The notes under the pieces were generated by a model, which worked only from the letters and a program-made list of their open reading frames with translations, was not told where the DNA came from and did not search any database. This document shows, piece by piece, positions 24,145-33,022 of a stretch of DNA of 39,956 bases. This DNA is from Gallionella sp. GTDB lineage: Bacteria > Pseudomonadota > Gammaproteobacteria > Burkholderiales > Gallionellaceae. The stretch is taken from assembly GCA_023259035.1 (NCBI GenBank), contig JAHFRA010000024.1:1-39956 (forward strand). Direction: 5' to 3'. The position numbers and the translations under genes are program-made. How positions within the stretch are numbered: the first letter of the stretch is position 1; every line of letters starts with the position of its first letter.

Positions 24145-25865
24145 GTTTTACGCTGCACGGTATAGCTGTCTCCAGCGGCATCGCCATCGGCCATGCGCAT
24201 CTGGTTTCGCACACTTCGCTGGAGGTGGCGCATTACGTATTGCCAAAGCAATTTCTCGATGCGGAAATCGCGCGCTTTGACGCGGCTTTGCAAGCCACAC
24301 GCAAGGAATTTGCCATTCTGCGCAGCAATCGTCCGATTCACGCTGCGGCCGAGTTCGATGCCTTCCTCGAATTGCACCAGATGATTCTGGAAGATCCGTT
24401 GTTGAGCACCGCGCCGCGTGACGTGATTACCCGCGAACATTGCAACGCCGAGTGGGCGCTCAAAACGCAGACGGAAACTCTAGTTGCGCAATTCGACGAA
24501 TTTGAAGATGCCTATCTGCGCGAGCGGCAGACGGATGTGAAACAAGTCGCCGAGCGACTGCTCAAGCAACTGCTCGGACAACCCGGACACCAGCCACCGC
24601 CGGCACGCCATGACGTCGAAATGATTCTGGTGGCGCATGACTTAAGCCCTGCCGACCTGATCCAGTTCAAGCAGCAGCAATACGCCGCGTTCATTACCGA
24701 CGCGGGCGGCGCGACGTCGCATACCGCAATTGTCGCGCGCAGCCTGAACACGCCGTGCATGGTGGGTTTGCACAACGCCCGTGAACTGGTCCGCGAAGAC
24801 GACCTGCTGATTCTCGACGGCGAACAGGGCGTGCTGATCGTCAATCCGGACAAATCGATACTTGCCGAATACAGGCTGCGCCAAAGCGTATGGGAACTGG
24901 AGCGCAAGAAACTCAAACGGCTGCGCAGCGCGCGCGCCAATACGCTGGACGGCAGCGTCATCGAATTGTTCGCCAACATCGAGAAGCCGGAAGATGTCGC
25001 CGAGGTGAAAGAAAATGGCGCAACCGGCATCGGCCTGTTTCGCAGCGAATTCCTGTTTCTCAATCGCGACGAATTGCCGGGCGAAGAAGAACAATTCGAA
25101 GCATACCGCGCCACCGCCGCAGGTATGGACGGACAGCCCGTCACAATCCGCACCTTTGATCTCGGCTCGGACAAACAGCTCAAGGGCGCGGAGCGCGTCG
25201 CCAGCAATCCCGCGCTGGGGTTGCGCGCAATCCGTCTGTGTCTGGCCGAGCCGATGTTGTTCCGTACCCAGTTGCGTGCGCTGCTGCGCGCCGCGCAACA
25301 TGGCAACGTCAAGATACTGATACCGATGCTGTCCTGCGTGTCCGAGCTTAACCAGACCCTGCTGTTTATCGAGGCGGCAAAATACAGCCTCGACATCGAT
25401 GGCATTCCATACAACCGCGAAGTCAAGATCGGCGGCATGATCGAGATTCCCGCCGCCGCGCTGGCGCTGAATGTGTTCGCCAAAAAACTGGATTTTCTCT
25501 CCATCGGCACCAACGACCTGATCCAGTATTTGCTGGCCATCGACCGCACCGATGAAGAGGTTGCGCATCTATATGACCCGCTGCACCCCGCCGTGCTGAA
25601 TTTGCTGTCGCACGTCATCGGCACCGCCAACAAACTCGGCGTGCCAATTTCGGTGTGCGGCGAAATGGCCGGAGAACTGGTTTACACACGGCTGCTGCTG
25701 GGCCTGGGGCTGCGCCAGTTCTCGATGTTCTCGGCACAAGTGCCGAGCATCAAGCAGCGCGTGCTTACCACCAGCCTGCCGGAAATTGTCGCGCTGACGC
25801 AGAAAATTCTGCGCGCCGATGACCCGCTCAGAACTCGCGAGTTGCTGGATCGGCTGAACGCCTAA
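24141..25865 (+). CDS. ptsI: Phosphoenolpyruvate-protein phosphotransferase (PTS enzyme I)
   Basis: Enzyme I (574 residues) transfers phosphate from PEP to HPr. The phosphorylated histidine is H194 in G-G-A-T-S-H-T-A-I. The PEP-binding barrel has G-L-F-R-S-E-F-L-F, G-T-N-D-L-I-Q-Y and the catalytic C506 in S-V-C-G-E-M-A-G. The GTG at 24141, preceded by CGGGG, gives the family N-terminus F-x-L-H-G-I-A-V-S-x-G-I-A-I-G. An open extension upstream to 24060 is not conserved. It ends the gshA-ptsI gene string. Confidence 0.95.
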   Translation: MSFTLHGIAVSSGIAIGHAHLVSHTSLEVAHYVLPKQFLDAEIARFDAALQATRKEFAILRSNRPIHAAAEFDAFLELHQMILEDPLLSTAPRDVITREHCNAEWALKTQTETLVAQFDEFEDAYLRERQTDVKQVAERLLKQLLGQPGHQPPPARHDVEMILVAHDLSPADLIQFKQQQYAAFITDAGGATSHTAIVARSLNTPCMVGLHNARELVREDDLLILDGEQGVLIVNPDKSILAEYRLRQSVWELERKKLKRLRSARANTLDGSVIELFANIEKPEDVAEVKENGATGIGLFRSEFLFLNRDELPGEEEQFEAYRATAAGMDGQPVTIRTFDLGSDKQLKGAERVASNPALGLRAIRLCLAEPMLFRTQLRALLRAAQHGNVKILIPMLSCVSELNQTLLFIEAAKYSLDIDGIPYNREVKIGGMIEIPAAALALNVFAKKLDFLSIGTNDLIQYLLAIDRTDEEVAHLYDPLHPAVLNLLSHVIGTANKLGVPISVCGEMAGELVYTRLLLGLGLRQFSMFSAQVPSIKQRVLTTSLPEIVALTQKILRADDPLRTRELLDRLNA

Positions 25866-25912
25866 AACATATTGAATTGACAGCAATTCGCAAAACGCGG
25901 AAACTGCGCACC

Positions 25913-25968
25913 ATAACCAGCGACTTAACGAGTGTTGTTTGCTCGTTTAGTCGAATGGCTAGTAGTTT
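25913..25968. repeat. ACTACTAGCC palindrome family, copy 3 (inverted)
   Basis: On the minus strand it reads AAACTACTAGCCATTCGACT, then a hairpin AAACGAG/CTCGTT, then AAGTCGCTGGTTAT. It matches the arms of 6523-6578 and 3861-3886. It lies between ptsI and the metX leader. Confidence 0.7.
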
Positions 25969-25981
25969 CACCAGTGCCGAT

Positions 25982-26010
25982 TTGACATCAGCTTGCGGGG
26001 CACTTAAAAC
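25982..26010 (+). promoter_or_regulatory. Candidate metX promoter
   Basis: A consensus -35 box TTGACA (25982-25987) is followed after 17 bp by TAAAAC (26005-26010), a 4-of-6 match to the -10 box. Transcription would start near 26017, giving a leader of about 61 nt that begins at the antiterminator strand described for 25988-26065. Confidence 0.5.
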
Positions 26011-26065
26011 ATACCAGCTAAAGCGACTTCAAACCCGTTTTAGCGCAAGCTGAGCGGGTTTTTAT
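25988..26065 (+). promoter_or_regulatory. Putative transcription attenuator/riboswitch-like leader of metXW
   Basis: The terminator hairpin has stem AAACCCG (26031-26037) / CGGGTTT (26055-26061), an inner TTTAGC-GCAA-GCTGAG hairpin with two G-U pairs, and a T-rich tract running to the metX Shine-Dalgarno sequence. Two pairings exclude it. GCTAAAGCG (26017-26025) can pair with CGTTTTAGC (26036-26044), with one G-U pair. TCAGCTTGCG (25988-25997) is perfectly complementary to CGCAAGCTGA (26044-26053). The two antiterminator helices are nested and can stack. The ligand or signal is unknown. If the TTGACA promoter is used, the outermost strand would not be transcribed. Confidence 0.55.
26031..26065 (+). 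terminator. Intrinsic terminator in the metX leader
   Basis: A 13-bp stem with one bulged T encloses a GCAA tetraloop and is followed by TTTATTTT. It ends only about 13 bp before the metX start codon, so metX mRNA from any upstream promoter must read through it. It could also end ptsI transcripts, though it is 166 bp past that gene. Confidence 0.8.
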
Positions 26066-26077
26066 TTTGGAGCCACT

Positions 26078-27211
26078 TTGAACAATTCTGTCGGCATCGT
26101 CAGCGCGCAACGCGCCATCTTCGATACCCCGCTGGTTTTCCGCAGCGGCGCGGTGCTGCCGCATTACGAGCTGGTATATGAAACCTATGGCAAGCTGAAC
26201 GCAGACAAATCCAACGCTATTTTGATTTGCCATGCGCTGTCCGGACATCACCACGTTGCGGGCTGTTACGCGGACGAACCTGAAAATGTCGGTTGGTGGA
26301 ACAACATGATCGGCCCCGGCAAGCCGATCAATACGGACAAGTTTTTTGTGATTGGAGTAAACAATCTCGGCGGCTGTCACGGCTCGACCGGGCCATCCTC
26401 AATTAATCCTGAAACCGGACAACCTTATGGATCGAGTTTTCCGGTCATTACGGTGGAGGACTGGCTGGAGTCTCAAGCACGCCTCGCCGACTTGCTAGAC
26501 ATCCGGCAATTCGCGGCGGTGATCGGCGGCAGCCTGGGCGGGATGCAGGCTTTGCAATGGTCGCTGACCTTCCCGGATCGGGTGCGCCATGTACTGGCGA
26601 TTGCTGCCGCGCCAAACCTCACCGCGCAGAATATCGCGTTCAACGATGTGGCGCGTAGCGCGATACTGTCCGACCCGGATTTTCACGGCGGCAACTTTTA
26701 CCAGCACAACGTGGTGCCGACACGCGGCCTGAGGCTGGCGCGCATGCTGGGGCACATCACCTACCTGTCCGATGATGCGATGGCGAATAAATTCGGGCGT
26801 GAGTTGAGGTCGGGAGAATTTAGTTATAGCTATGACATAGAGTTCGAAATCGAATCATACCTGCGCTATCAAGGCGACAAATTCGCTTCCTACTTTGATG
26901 CGAACACCTACTTGCTGATGACCAAGGCGCTCGATTATTTCGATCCGGCGCATGATTTCGGCGGCGATTTGAATCGTGCATTTGCGCGCGCCAAGGCGAG
27001 CTTTCTGGTGATCTCGTTCACCACCGACTGGCGTTTTTCGCCAGAGCGCTCGCGCGAAATTGTGCGGCCTTTGCTGCACAACCGGCGCAATGTCAGCTAC
27101 GCGGAAATCACTTCGACGCACGGCCATGATTCGTTCCTGATGGAACACCCGCACTACTTCGACGTGGTGCGCGCCTACCTCGACAACGTCAGCCACGAGC
27201 GTGCCTCATGA
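26078..27211 (+). CDS. metX: Homoserine O-acyltransferase (MetX family)
   Basis: This 377-residue alpha/beta-hydrolase activates homoserine for methionine synthesis. The catalytic triad is S152 in G-G-S-L-G-G-M-Q, D317 in T-D-W-R-F-S-P and H350 in G-H-D-S-F-L. The oxyanion region includes L-S-G-H-H-H-V-A-G. Betaproteobacterial MetX enzymes are generally assigned as succinyltransferases (MetXS), so succinyl-CoA is the likely donor, but sequence alone does not prove it. The start is TTG at 26078 with GGAG at 5-nt spacing. The stop overlaps metW (ATGA). Confidence 0.95.
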   Translation: MNNSVGIVSAQRAIFDTPLVFRSGAVLPHYELVYETYGKLNADKSNAILICHALSGHHHVAGCYADEPENVGWWNNMIGPGKPINTDKFFVIGVNNLGGCHGSTGPSSINPETGQPYGSSFPVITVEDWLESQARLADLLDIRQFAAVIGGSLGGMQALQWSLTFPDRVRHVLAIAAAPNLTAQNIAFNDVARSAILSDPDFHGGNFYQHNVVPTRGLRLARMLGHITYLSDDAMANKFGRELRSGEFSYSYDIEFEIESYLRYQGDKFASYFDANTYLLMTKALDYFDPAHDFGGDLNRAFARAKASFLVISFTTDWRFSPERSREIVRPLLHNRRNVSYAEITSTHGHDSFLMEHPHYFDVVRAYLDNVSHERAS

Positions 27212-27822
27212 TGCAAAATAACATTGCCCGGCTCGCCGCCGAACGCCCGGATTTTGCCGCGATTGCCGCGTGGATACCCAAGGGTGCGTCGGTGCTCGAT
27301 CTCGGCTGCGGCGACGGCAGCCTGCTGCGCTACCTCAAGGAAACGCGCTCGGTGCGCGGCTACGGCGTGGAGATCAACGACCTCGACATCGTGTCGTGCA
27401 TCGCCAATGGCGTGAATGTAATCCAGAATGACCTCGAATCCGGCCTGTCCGATTTTGAGGACGGTTCGTTCGACTTTGTAATATTGTCGCAGACGCTGCA
27501 AGCCACGCGCCACACCGAGCCGCTGATCCGTGAAATGCTGCGTGTCGGACGCGAAGGCATCGTCAGCTTCCCCAATTTCGGCTACTGGAAAAACCGCCTC
27601 AACGTGCTGCTTGGCAACATGCCGGTTTCAAGCGAGTTGCCCTACCAGTGGTACAACACGCCGAACGTGCACTTGTGCACGTTGAACGACTTCGAAACGT
27701 TCTGCCGCGACTTTAACGTGGCGGTACTGGAGCGCCGTGTAATGACCGGCGAAAGCGAAGTGAGGGTGCTGCCGAATTTGCTTGGCAGCACGGCGGTATA
27801 CCGGTTCCAGCGTGGAATATAA
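27208..27822 (+). CDS. metW: Methionine biosynthesis protein MetW
   Basis: This 204-residue SAM-methyltransferase-fold protein has the motif [12 protein letters not shown] near residues 29-40 and the MetW-specific L-S-Q-T-L-Q-A and S-F-P-N-F-G-Y-W stretches. It is almost always encoded next to metX, and is required for full MetX activity in several bacteria. The ATG at 27208 overlaps the metX stop, indicating coupled translation. Confidence 0.95.
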   Translation: MMQNNIARLAAERPDFAAIAAWIPKGASVLDLGCGDGSLLRYLKETRSVRGYGVEINDLDIVSCIANGVNVIQNDLESGLSDFEDGSFDFVILSQTLQATRHTEPLIREMLRVGREGIVSFPNFGYWKNRLNVLLGNMPVSSELPYQWYNTPNVHLCTLNDFETFCRDFNVAVLERRVMTGESEVRVLPNLLGSTAVYRFQRGI

Positions 27823-27837
27823 ATCCGTTCATACCAA

Positions 27838-27908
27838 GTTTGTCGAAGCATCTTCTTGCAATGTGGTTAGTCGCTCCCCTTCGACAAGAATCTCATGGCG
27901 AACGGCAT
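27838..27908. repeat. REP-like inverted repeat between metW and ampG
   Basis: TTGTCGAAG (27840-27848) pairs with CTTCGACAA (27879-27887). The right side continues as CTTCGACAAGAATCTCATGG and then CGAACGG, a REP motif variant. It occupies most of the 108-bp gap. Confidence 0.6.
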
Positions 27909-27930
27909 TTTTTAGGAAGATAACGTTGTA

Positions 27931-29190
27931 ATGACCGTCTGGCAACAACTATTCACCCGCCGTATGGCGATCTGCGTATTTACCGGATTCACCTCCGGCC
28001 TGCCGCTGTACCTGCTGCTCAACCTGGTTCCCGCATGGCTGCGCACCGAACATATCGACCTCAAGGTGATCGGCGCGTTCGCGCTGATCCAGTTTCCCTA
28101 CACCTGGAAATTCCTCTGGTCGCCGCTACTGGATCGTTACGTCGTGCCCGCTTTGGGCAGGCGGCGCGGCTGGATGCTGCTTACTCAAATTGCGCTGCTG
28201 GGTGTAATCGCATCGCTGGGTGGTTTCTCGCCGCAAAACGATCTGCCCGTCATCGTGCTGCTTGCCACGCTGCTGGCTTTTCTCAGCGCCACGCAGGACA
28301 TCGTGCTGGATGCCTATCGCCGCGAGTTGCTGTCGGACAACGAATTGGGGCTGGGCAATTCGGTGCATGTCAACGCCTACCGCATCGCCGGGCTGATTCC
28401 CGGATCGCTGTCACTGATCCTCGCCGACCACCTGCCGTGGGGCACGGTGTTCCTCATCACCGCGTTGTTCATGCTGCCCGGTATCGCGATGACGCTGCTG
28501 GTCAACGAGCCGCTTGCGGTCAACGCGCCCAAGACGCTACGCGCCGCCGTGATCGAACCGTTTCGCGAATTCGTCGGGCGCAACGGCTGGCAAAGCGCGT
28601 TGCTGATCTTGGCGTTCCTGTTCTTCTATAAGCTCGGCGACAGCCTGTGCACCGCATTGGCAACACCGTTTTATCTCGACATGGGCTTCAGCAAATCGCA
28701 AATCGGTCTGATCGCCAAGAATGCCGGATTGTGGCCGGCGGTGATCGGCGCGCTGCTCGGCGGCATCTGGATGCTGAAGCTCGGTATCAACCGCGCGCTG
28801 TGGCTGTTCGGCGCGGTGCAAGTGGTATCTATTTTTGGTTTTTATTGGCTGGCAGTGCAGGGATCACAGGTTGAGGCCACTGCATTACATTTGACGCAAC
28901 TCGCGTTCGTGATCGGTCTGGAAGCATTCGGCGTCGGCCTGGGCACGGCGGCCTTCGTCGCCTACATCGCGCACACCACACACCCCGCCTATACCGCCAC
29001 CCAATTCGCTCTGTTCACCAGCCTCGCCGCCATGCCGCGTACCTTCGTCAACGCCACAGCTGGCTGGCTGGTGGAACAAATGGGATGGAACGGCTTCTTC
29101 CTTCTGTGTGCAGTCTTGGCAATACCGGGGATGCTGTTGCTACTTAAGGTAGCGCCGTGGAGTGAAACTCAACTTGGCAAGACGCAATAA
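27931..29190 (+). CDS. ampG: AmpG-like muropeptide MFS transporter
   Basis: This 419-residue inner-membrane permease has about 12 membrane segments. AmpG imports GlcNAc-anhydroMurNAc peptides for cell-wall recycling. Family features are F-T-S-G-L-P-L-Y-L-L, W-K-F-L-W-S-P-L-L-D-R-Y near residue 65, and A-T-Q-D-I-V-L-D-A-Y near 125. It is shorter than E. coli AmpG, as is usual in betaproteobacteria. The ATG at 27931 lies past a weak GGAAG. The gene is bracketed by a 14-bp inverted repeat (27880-27893 and 29201-29214). Confidence 0.9.
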   Translation: MTVWQQLFTRRMAICVFTGFTSGLPLYLLLNLVPAWLRTEHIDLKVIGAFALIQFPYTWKFLWSPLLDRYVVPALGRRRGWMLLTQIALLGVIASLGGFSPQNDLPVIVLLATLLAFLSATQDIVLDAYRRELLSDNELGLGNSVHVNAYRIAGLIPGSLSLILADHLPWGTVFLITALFMLPGIAMTLLVNEPLAVNAPKTLRAAVIEPFREFVGRNGWQSALLILAFLFFYKLGDSLCTALATPFYLDMGFSKSQIGLIAKNAGLWPAVIGALLGGIWMLKLGINRALWLFGAVQVVSIFGFYWLAVQGSQVEATALHLTQLAFVIGLEAFGVGLGTAAFVAYIAHTTHPAYTATQFALFTSLAAMPRTFVNATAGWLVEQMGWNGFFLLCAVLAIPGMLLLLKVAPWSETQLGKTQ

Positions 29191-29200
29191 CCCCGCTCTA

Positions 29201-29228
29201 AGATTCTTGTCGAAGAGTCCCTGACGGG
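29201..29228. repeat. REP fragment downstream of ampG
   Basis: AGATTCTTGTCGAA (29201-29214) is the exact reverse complement of 27880-27893 upstream of ampG, and is followed by GAGTCCCTGACGG. It lies between a CCCCG at 29191 and a CGGGG at 29226-29230 that could form a hairpin, but without a T-run. The remaining gap to ssb shows no gene. Confidence 0.55.
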
Positions 29229-29351
29229 GAAACAAAGATGCCGCACTTGCGCAACTCGCTGGAAACGCGCGCCTGTCCGAAAAGGCGGCGACGACAGACT
29301 GCAACTAAACATTAACTGTTGCGGTTGTTTCTTGAATCCGCCGGGTATATC

Positions 29352-29816
29352 CTAAAACGGAATGTCATCATCAAAGTTATCGAAACTGCTCTTGGTAGCT
29401 GGTGCGGCCTTGACAGGAGCAGCGGTACTGCCGGATGAAGATGCAGCCGGTTTGTTTTCAACCACTTCAAAACTACCGCCGCCAGACGACTTCCCGCCCA
29501 ACATGTTCATTTCGTTGACAATTATTTCGGTGGTGTAGCGATCCTGGCCTTCCTTGGTCTGCCACTTGCGGGTTTGCAGCCTGCCCTCCACATAAATCTG
29601 CGAACCTTTCTTCAGGTACTCCCCGACGATCTCCGCAAGCCGCTTATAGAACACCAGATTGTGCCACTCGGTACGTTCCTGCTTTTCGCCGCTCTTGTCT
29701 TTCCAGTTTTCTGAGGTCGCGATCGACACATTCGCAACCGCCTCGCCGTTGGGCATATATCTCACTTCAGGATCCTTGCCGAGGTGCCCTATTAAAATTA
29801 CCTTATTCACCGACAT
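29352..29816 (-). CDS. ssb: Single-stranded DNA-binding protein
   Basis: SSB (154 residues) has an OB-fold domain at about 1-110 ([14 protein letters not shown], then [12 protein letters not shown]). A Gly/Ser/Ala-rich linker follows, and the protein-interaction tail D-D-D-I-P-F is intact. It binds single-stranded DNA as a tetramer during replication and repair. Its Shine-Dalgarno sequence (AAAGGAG) lies inside the end of the upstream transporter gene, one base after whose stop it begins, so translation is probably coupled. Confidence 0.97.
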   Translation of the reverse strand: MSVNKVILIGHLGKDPEVRYMPNGEAVANVSIATSENWKDKSGEKQERTEWHNLVFYKRLAEIVGEYLKKGSQIYVEGRLQTRKWQTKEGQDRYTTEIIVNEMNMLGGKSSGGGSFEVVENKPAASSSGSTAAPVKAAPATKSSFDNFDDDIPF

Positions 29817-29817
29817 G

Positions 29818-31197
29818 TCATGCTCCTTTCATCACGAGTTGTTCCACCGCCGCTTCGTCAAACCCATGCCTGTCCACCTTGAGGCAGGCCAAGCGCTCCG
29901 CTGCGACCACCATCACTTCGCGCACCCCGGAAAGTTGCGCGAGACGCTGGCGCAATTCTACCGCAGCGGCGTCATCTATTTCTGCCAAATGGTACATTCT
30001 GGTGCGCACCGCCGCCGGAGGCTGCATGCCGGAGGCCACCGCCAGCCACAAAATCAGCAGCGCGATGCCGAACACAAACACCGCATTGCCGCCGACAAAC
30101 TGCATCAGCGCGCCGCCCACCGACGCGCCGAAGAACGCGCCCAGAAACTGCACGCTGCTATACACGCCCATCGCGGTACCCCTGGCGGACAACGGCGCAA
30201 TAATGCTGATCAGCGCGGGCAGCTTGGCTTCCAGCACGTTGAACGCGGTGAAGAACAGCAACAGCCCGGCGGTCAGGCCCCACAGGCTGTGTTGCGCAAA
30301 CAGCAGGATGGTTTGCGCCAGCGCCGCCAGCGCGATGGCCAGCACGAACACCTGTTTCACCTTGCCCAGCTTTTCCGAGACGATGATCAGCGGCAGCATC
30401 AGCACGAAGCCCGCGAACATCACCGGCAGATAGACCTTCCAATGCTGCGCCACCTCCAGCCCGTCGGCCCGCAGCAGGAAAGGCACCTGCATGAATACCG
30501 ACATCAGAACCGCATGTACCGTGAAAATGCCCAAGTCGAGGCGCAGCAAATCCTTGTTGCGCAATACCTCGCCGAGACGTTTGCTGTTCGCCTCGGTGTC
30601 GCTGTGGAAGCGCGTCAGCACCGGATCGGGAATTACCCAGTGCACCACCAGCAACGCCAGCAACGCCAGCACGCCGGTCATGGCAAAAATACCGGGCACG
30701 CCGAGAATGCCATTGAGCACCGGCGACAGAACCAGCGACAGCGAAAACGTAACGCCGATGGTCATGCCGATCAGCGCCATCGCCTTGGTGCGCACTTCCT
30801 CGCGCGTCAGGTCGGCGGTCAGCGCCATCACCGCGGCATTGATTGCCCCCGCGCCCTGAATGGCTCGACCGGCGATTACCCAATAAATGCTGTCCGCCGA
30901 CGCGGCGATGAAGCTGCCCAGCGCGAACATCAGCAAGCCGCCGTAAATAACCGGCTTGCGCCCGTAACGGTCGGACAACCAGCCGGCGGGAATTTGCAGG
31001 ATCGCCTGGGTCAATCCGTAAGCGCCGAGGGCGATGCCCATCAGCAAGTGGCTTTCACCGCCGGGCAGATGTTCCGCATACAGCGCAAAAACCGGCAGAA
31101 TGATAAATAACCCCAACATGCGCAAGCCGTAAATTCCAGCCAAGCCAAAGCTGGCGCGGAGTTCAGCCGCAGTCATGGTATTTGTCACAGGTAACAT
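29818..31197 (-). CDS. MFS transporter, YajR-like with C-terminal cytosolic domain
   Basis: This 459-residue major facilitator has 12 membrane segments. It has the loop 2-3 motif [11 protein letters not shown] near residue 75. A C-terminal ferredoxin-like domain of about 65 residues ([18 protein letters not shown]) is as in E. coli YajR. The substrate is unknown. ATG 31197 is taken as start; ATG 31176 is equally possible, and neither has a clear Shine-Dalgarno sequence. It shares a transcript with ssb, as in many betaproteobacteria. Confidence 0.87.
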   Translation of the reverse strand: MLPVTNTMTAAELRASFGLAGIYGLRMLGLFIILPVFALYAEHLPGGESHLLMGIALGAYGLTQAILQIPAGWLSDRYGRKPVIYGGLLMFALGSFIAASADSIYWVIAGRAIQGAGAINAAVMALTADLTREEVRTKAMALIGMTIGVTFSLSLVLSPVLNGILGVPGIFAMTGVLALLALLVVHWVIPDPVLTRFHSDTEANSKRLGEVLRNKDLLRLDLGIFTVHAVLMSVFMQVPFLLRADGLEVAQHWKVYLPVMFAGFVLMLPLIIVSEKLGKVKQVFVLAIALAALAQTILLFAQHSLWGLTAGLLLFFTAFNVLEAKLPALISIIAPLSARGTAMGVYSSVQFLGAFFGASVGGALMQFVGGNAVFVFGIALLILWLAVASGMQPPAAVRTRMYHLAEIDDAAAVELRQRLAQLSGVREVMVVAAERLACLKVDRHGFDEAAVEQLVMKGA

Positions 31198-31269
31198 GGA
31201 TGATATTGGGAAGGTGCAAAAAGTCGCATATTTTAGCAGGTTGCCACGCTTGCCCACAAATACAAGCAA

Positions 31270-31550
31270 TGCAGTAGGTTAGATATCGTCGCGCTTCACC
31301 CATCTATCTCGGCGAAGTGAGATCGGTTGGCAATAGTGGAGTCAAACGGGTTAAACAGCGAGCAGATTTTCATAATATCGCTGCGTGAAAGCAGTGGGCC
31401 GAGGCGTGCCTGTTTCCGCTGCCGGTTGCAGCAGACATCAATGTCTCGGTATCCTGTATTGCCTGCGCTCGAGTGCGGTAGCGCCGATGATGAACCAGCT
31501 CATTCTTGAGCGCACCCCGGAAGTGATCTGGAGAGTAAATTAGAAGTTTG
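31270..31550. other. Gap with no recognised gene
   Basis: This stretch lies between the transporter's upstream side and the rplQ terminator. A 60-codon plus-strand frame (31327-31509) lacks a Shine-Dalgarno sequence and resembles no known protein. No tRNA, repeat copy or clear promoter was recognised. It may contain the promoter of the transporter-ssb pair and remnants of a lost gene. Confidence 0.5.
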
Positions 31551-31558
31551 AAAATGCA

Positions 31559-31582
31559 AGAAGCCGGACGTGTCCGGCTTCC
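31559..31582 (-). terminator. Probable terminator of the alpha operon
   Basis: A perfect 10-bp stem AAGCCGGACG/TGTCCGGCTT region lies 30 bp beyond the rplQ stop. Read on the minus strand it is followed by CTTGCATTTT, a weak T-tract. Confidence 0.6.
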
Positions 31583-31611
31583 GGTTTAATGCTGGAACAT
31601 CTCAGCTATAT

Positions 31612-31998
31612 CTACTCAACATCAACGGCTGTGGCTTCCGCCGGGCGATCCATCAGCTCAATCAGAGCCATCGGAGCATTGTCGCCTTGACGGAATCCGA
31701 ACTTGAGGATGCGCAGGTAGCCGCCGTTACGTGCCGCATAACGTGGGCCGAGTTCATCGAATAGCTTGGTGACCATTTCACGATCACGTAAACGAGCAAA
31801 TGCCAGACGACGATTTGCCAAGCTCGGAGTCTTGCCCAACGTCAAAATGGGTTCTGCAACACGACGCAACTCCTTTGCCTTGGGCAGGGTAGTCTTGATA
31901 AGCTCATGACGCAACAGCGATACGGTCATGTTGCGGAACATCGCCAGACGGTGACTGCTGGTGCGGTTGAGTTTTCTTAAACCTAAACGGTGACGCAT
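31612..31998 (-). CDS. rplQ: 50S ribosomal protein L17
   Basis: L17 (128 residues) begins [14 protein letters not shown] and matches the family throughout. The C-terminus extends slightly with an acidic tail. It sits at the surface of the large subunit near the exit tunnel. The Shine-Dalgarno is AAGAGAGG. It is 38 bp after rpoA and last in the alpha operon. Confidence 0.97.
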   Translation of the reverse strand: MRHRLGLRKLNRTSSHRLAMFRNMTVSLLRHELIKTTLPKAKELRRVAEPILTLGKTPSLANRRLAFARLRDREMVTKLFDELGPRYAARNGGYLRILKFGFRQGDNAPMALIELMDRPAEATAVDVE

Positions 31999-32036
31999 GG
32001 ATTGCCTCTCTTAAACTTCTGTTGTTGCCCTGGCGC

Positions 32037-33005
32037 CTAAACTTCAGCGACAGGCCAGTTTTCCAGTTTCATGCCCAGCGACAAGTTGTGCTCGGCGAGA
32101 ACCTGCTTGATTTCATTCAACGATTTGCGACCCAAATTCGGGGTACGCAACAAGTCATTCTCAGTGTACTGAATCAGATCGCCGATATAATGGATACTTT
32201 GTGCCTTGAGACAGTTGGATGAACGCGGAGTCAATTCCAGATCATCCACAGGGCGCAACAAAATCGGGTCAACTTTAGGTGTTTGTACCTTCTCAACGAT
32301 AGGCTCGGTGCCTTCCAGCGCAGCAAATACCGAGAACTGATCGACCAGAATACGCGCTGCGTTGCGGATCGCTTGTTCAGGATCAACAGCGCCATTGGTT
32401 TCGATATGCATCACCAGCTTGTCAAGGTCGGTGCGTTGCTCCACGCGCGCGCTTTCAACGGCATAGCTGACACGGCTAACCGGGCTAAATGACGCATCCA
32501 GCGCGATATGGCCCACTGATCGGGTTTCATTCGGGGCTTGGCGCGAGATAGACGAAACATAGCCACGGCCTTGCTCGACCTTGATCTGCATGTCCAGCTT
32601 GCCACCTGCGGTCAGGTGTGCAATCACGTGATTGGGATTGACTACTTCGACATCGGCATTGCCGCTGATGTCGGCTGCCGTCACCACGCCCAGACCTTCT
32701 TTTTTAAGGGTCAACACAACCTCTTGCATATTGTGCAAACGCAGCACCACACCCTTGAGGTTCAACAGAATGTCCACCACATCTTCCTGCACGCCGTCAA
32801 TGGTCGCATACTCGTGCAATACACCAGCCATCTTTACTTCGGTCGGTGCGGCACCAGGCATGGAAGACAACAGGATACGGCGCAATGCATTACCTAGTGT
32901 ATGGCCGTAACCGCGCTCAAAAGGCTCCATCACCACTTTGGCCTGGGTAGCAGAAATCTTTTGTACGTCAATGATGCGGGGCTTCAAAAATTCATTCTTA
33001 GGCAT
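32037..33005 (-). CDS. rpoA: RNA polymerase alpha subunit
   Basis: RpoA (322 residues) has the N-terminal dimerisation domain (about 1-230, with [14 protein letters not shown]) that nucleates polymerase assembly. A flexible linker follows, then the C-terminal domain (about 245-322). The latter retains the DNA and activator contact residues in R-S-S-N-C-L-K-A and [11 protein letters not shown]. The ATG at 33005 follows GGAGT. Confidence 0.98.
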   Translation of the reverse strand: MPKNEFLKPRIIDVQKISATQAKVVMEPFERGYGHTLGNALRRILLSSMPGAAPTEVKMAGVLHEYATIDGVQEDVVDILLNLKGVVLRLHNMQEVVLTLKKEGLGVVTAADISGNADVEVVNPNHVIAHLTAGGKLDMQIKVEQGRGYVSSISRQAPNETRSVGHIALDASFSPVSRVSYAVESARVEQRTDLDKLVMHIETNGAVDPEQAIRNAARILVDQFSVFAALEGTEPIVEKVQTPKVDPILLRPVDDLELTPRSSNCLKAQSIHYIGDLIQYTENDLLRTPNLGRKSLNEIKQVLAEHNLSLGMKLENWPVAEV

Positions 33006-33022
33006 ACGCTACTCCGCTTGGA

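Noticed and set aside
23303..24214. Minus-strand frame of 303 codons across IIA-HPr-ptsI start
   Set aside because: Antisense to well-supported genes over most of its length. The only possible interest is the ptsH-ptsI insert, treated separately.
25980..26060. Known SAM-II riboswitch upstream of metX
   Set aside because: A GCTAAA string is present, but I could not fit the SAM-II pseudoknot around it. The leader is reported as an unidentified attenuator instead.
29659..31110. Long plus-strand open frame (483 codons), His/Gln/Arg-rich
   Set aside because: It mirrors the MFS transporter and ssb. The composition is typical of the reverse strand of membrane-protein codons.
23817..31522. Shared GAGYGCACCCCGGAA at 23817 and 31508
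   Set aside because: Only about 15 bp, and a similar string occurs by chance inside the MFS gene near 29924, so not convincing as a repeat family.
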